Shown here: in pieces, positions 6,191-6,986 of the stretch
Numbering within the stretch: position 1 is the stretch's first letter
Layout of the letters: the number at the start of each line of letters is the position of its first letter
Source of the DNA: JAVBOP01 sp031550405
GTDB taxonomy: Bacteria; Bacteroidota; Ignavibacteria; Kapaibacteriales; UBA2268
Direction of reading: 5' to 3'
DNA length: 6,986 bases
Assembly: GCA_031550405.1 (NCBI GenBank)
Contig: JAVBOP010000200.1
Location: forward strand, 1 to 6,986
Program-made: the position numbers and the translations under genes
Notes under the pieces: generated by a model
What the model was told of the DNA's origin: nothing
The model's database searches: none
The model's input: only the letters and a program-made list of their open reading frames with translations

Positions 6191-6588
6191 GATATATTGG
6201 TTGCATTAATTAACCTCTATATTATCGTACTTTTTTTGAATATGTTTAATGCAATGGCAATAATTTAAATATTTGTGCATCATTTCCCTTGAACAGCAAC
6301 AGTAATCTCCGTTATTTTGGTGTCTAAAACCCGTCTATCTGCATTTAGTGCTCAACAATGCTATTGCCTGTGCAGGATATTATATGTTAGTTGAGCTGGT
6401 CGAAATTATATGATACCATATAATTTATGAATATTTTTTAATAATTCTTTAGCTTAAATGATGTAATAGCATTCTTATTTTTTTTTGTAAAAATTGTACA
6501 ATTATATAAAGCAATATAAATATTTTTATTAACTTGAATATGTGTTAAAGTAAATGGCAATTAACAAAAATATACAACAGGTGTAAGC
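6191..6588. other. Divergent intergenic region between cheA and pckA
   Basis: About 400 bases, strongly AT-rich, must hold the promoters of two divergent genes. Visible items are a perfect 10+10 inverted repeat at 6403-6426, a 12-base palindrome AATTGTACAATT at 6492-6503, a run of nine T at 6478-6486, and a weak AGGTG ribosome site at 6579-6583 before pckA. No clear promoter consensus stands out for either gene. No open frame here is convincing as a gene. Confidence 0.4.
6403..6426. repeat. Perfect inverted repeat upstream of pckA, possible operator
   Basis: AAATTATATG (6403-6412) and CATATAATTT (6417-6426) are exact reverse complements separated by ATAC. Ten matched pairs around a four-base spacer would suit a dimeric DNA-binding regulator. 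The stem has one G-C pair among ten and no T-tract directly behind it, so a terminator is unlikely. It lies about 160 bases before pckA and about 220 before cheA, so either could be the target. Confidence 0.4.
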
Positions 6589-6986
6589 ATGGAAAAATTA
6601 AAGATTAGTTTGACTAAGTATGGCATAGCGGATACTATGGAGGTATTCCACAATCCGAGCTATGAGGTATTATTTGAACATGAGACAAATCCGGAATTAA
6701 CGGGATTTGAGCGGGGAATACTGACTTCTCTTGGGGCTATTGCTGTAGATACAGGTATATTTACAGGGCGCTCGCCCAAGGATAAGTATATCGTCAAGGA
6801 GGCTGCCAACGAGCATAATGTTTGGTGGGCTAATCCCTCCAGAAAAGGCTCGGATAATAAGCCTGTCACGCAGGAAATCTGGCAACATTTGAAAGACATC
6901 AGCACTAACCAGCTTTCAAATAAGAGGTTATATGTTTTTGACGGATATTGTGGTGCTAATCCGGATACGAGATTAAAAGTCCGATT
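6589..6986 (+). CDS. pckA: ATP-type phosphoenolpyruvate carboxykinase, N-terminal part
   Basis: The first 132 codons of an enzyme that is normally about 530-540 residues, cut by the right edge. It converts oxaloacetate and ATP to phosphoenolpyruvate, CO2 and ADP in the cytoplasm. This is the entry to gluconeogenesis, and in some anaerobes it runs in reverse to fix CO2. The assignment rests on the block from residue 37 (LTGFERGILTSLGAIAVDTG) through FTGRSPKDKYIV (58-69). The Arg in TGRSPKDK, R61, matches the oxaloacetate-binding Arg of the E. coli enzyme. Also typical is YVFDGYCGANPDTRLKVR (115-132). Kinase loops and metal ligands lie beyond the window. A modest AGGTG site (6579-6583) precedes the ATG. 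It is transcribed away from cheA. Confidence 0.96.
   Translation, partial: MEKLKISLTKYGIADTMEVFHNPSYEVLFEHETNPELTGFERGILTSLGAIAVDTGIFTGRSPKDKYIVKEAANEHNVWWANPSRKGSDNKPVTQEIWQHLKDISTNQLSNKRLYVFDGYCGANPDTRLKVR

Noticed and set aside
6280..6351. Minus-strand open stretch of 23 codons ending VLDTKITEITVAVQGK before a TGA, looking like a protein C-terminus.
   Set aside because: It is too short, has a stop directly upstream, no start and no ribosome site, and can be extended only by assuming a frameshift. Chance is the simpler explanation.
6492..6503. Perfect palindrome AATTGTACAATT upstream of pckA.
   Set aside because: It is within chance expectation for AT-rich DNA; it is listed only as part of the intergenic description.

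Overview
The window is about 7 kb of AT-rich bacterial chromosome with AT-rich gaps between genes. Six genes are supported. Five lie on the minus strand: cheA, ispF, an MFS transporter, a NapH/NapG-like polyferredoxin, and the first 18 codons of an exported protein cut by the left edge. The sixth, pckA, is divergent on the plus strand and is cut by the right edge. No rRNA, tRNA, CRISPR array, insertion sequence or phage gene is visible.

The organism is most likely a member of the Bacteroidota/Chlorobi (FCB) side of the bacteria. This is an inference from three things: TAnnTTTG-like -7 elements upstream of several genes, an ATP-type PEP carboxykinase, and a fused NapH-NapG-like iron-sulfur protein of a kind I associate with that group. 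Good Shine-Dalgarno sequences before cheA, ispF and the left-edge gene are unlike most Bacteroidia and Flavobacteriia. They fit a deeper FCB branch better. I would not name a genus.

Layout, reading the minus strand from right to left: cheA (6181-4019) is followed 15 bases later by a hairpin plus T-tract. A gap of about 310 bases follows with no intact gene, but with a 52-codon open stretch lacking a start. That gap closes with a second, textbook intrinsic terminator (3640-3616). Next come a perfect TATATTTG element and ispF (3547-3071), then the MFS gene 20 bases later (3050-1905), probably as one operon. A weak hairpin and a possible promoter precede the polyferredoxin gene (1776-238). The last gap holds a compound inverted repeat and a possible promoter for the exported protein (54 to beyond base 1). 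On the right, pckA (from 6589, plus strand) diverges from cheA across a 407-base gap that holds a perfect 10+10 inverted repeat.

Functionally these look like independent housekeeping and accessory units: chemosensory signalling, isoprenoid precursor synthesis, export or uptake, membrane electron transfer and gluconeogenesis. They do not look like one pathway. I found no convincing undescribed multi-gene system. The points most worth checking are the proposed membrane-crossing electron path of the polyferredoxin, the P2-less solitary CheA with its long linker, and the relic-like interval between two terminators.
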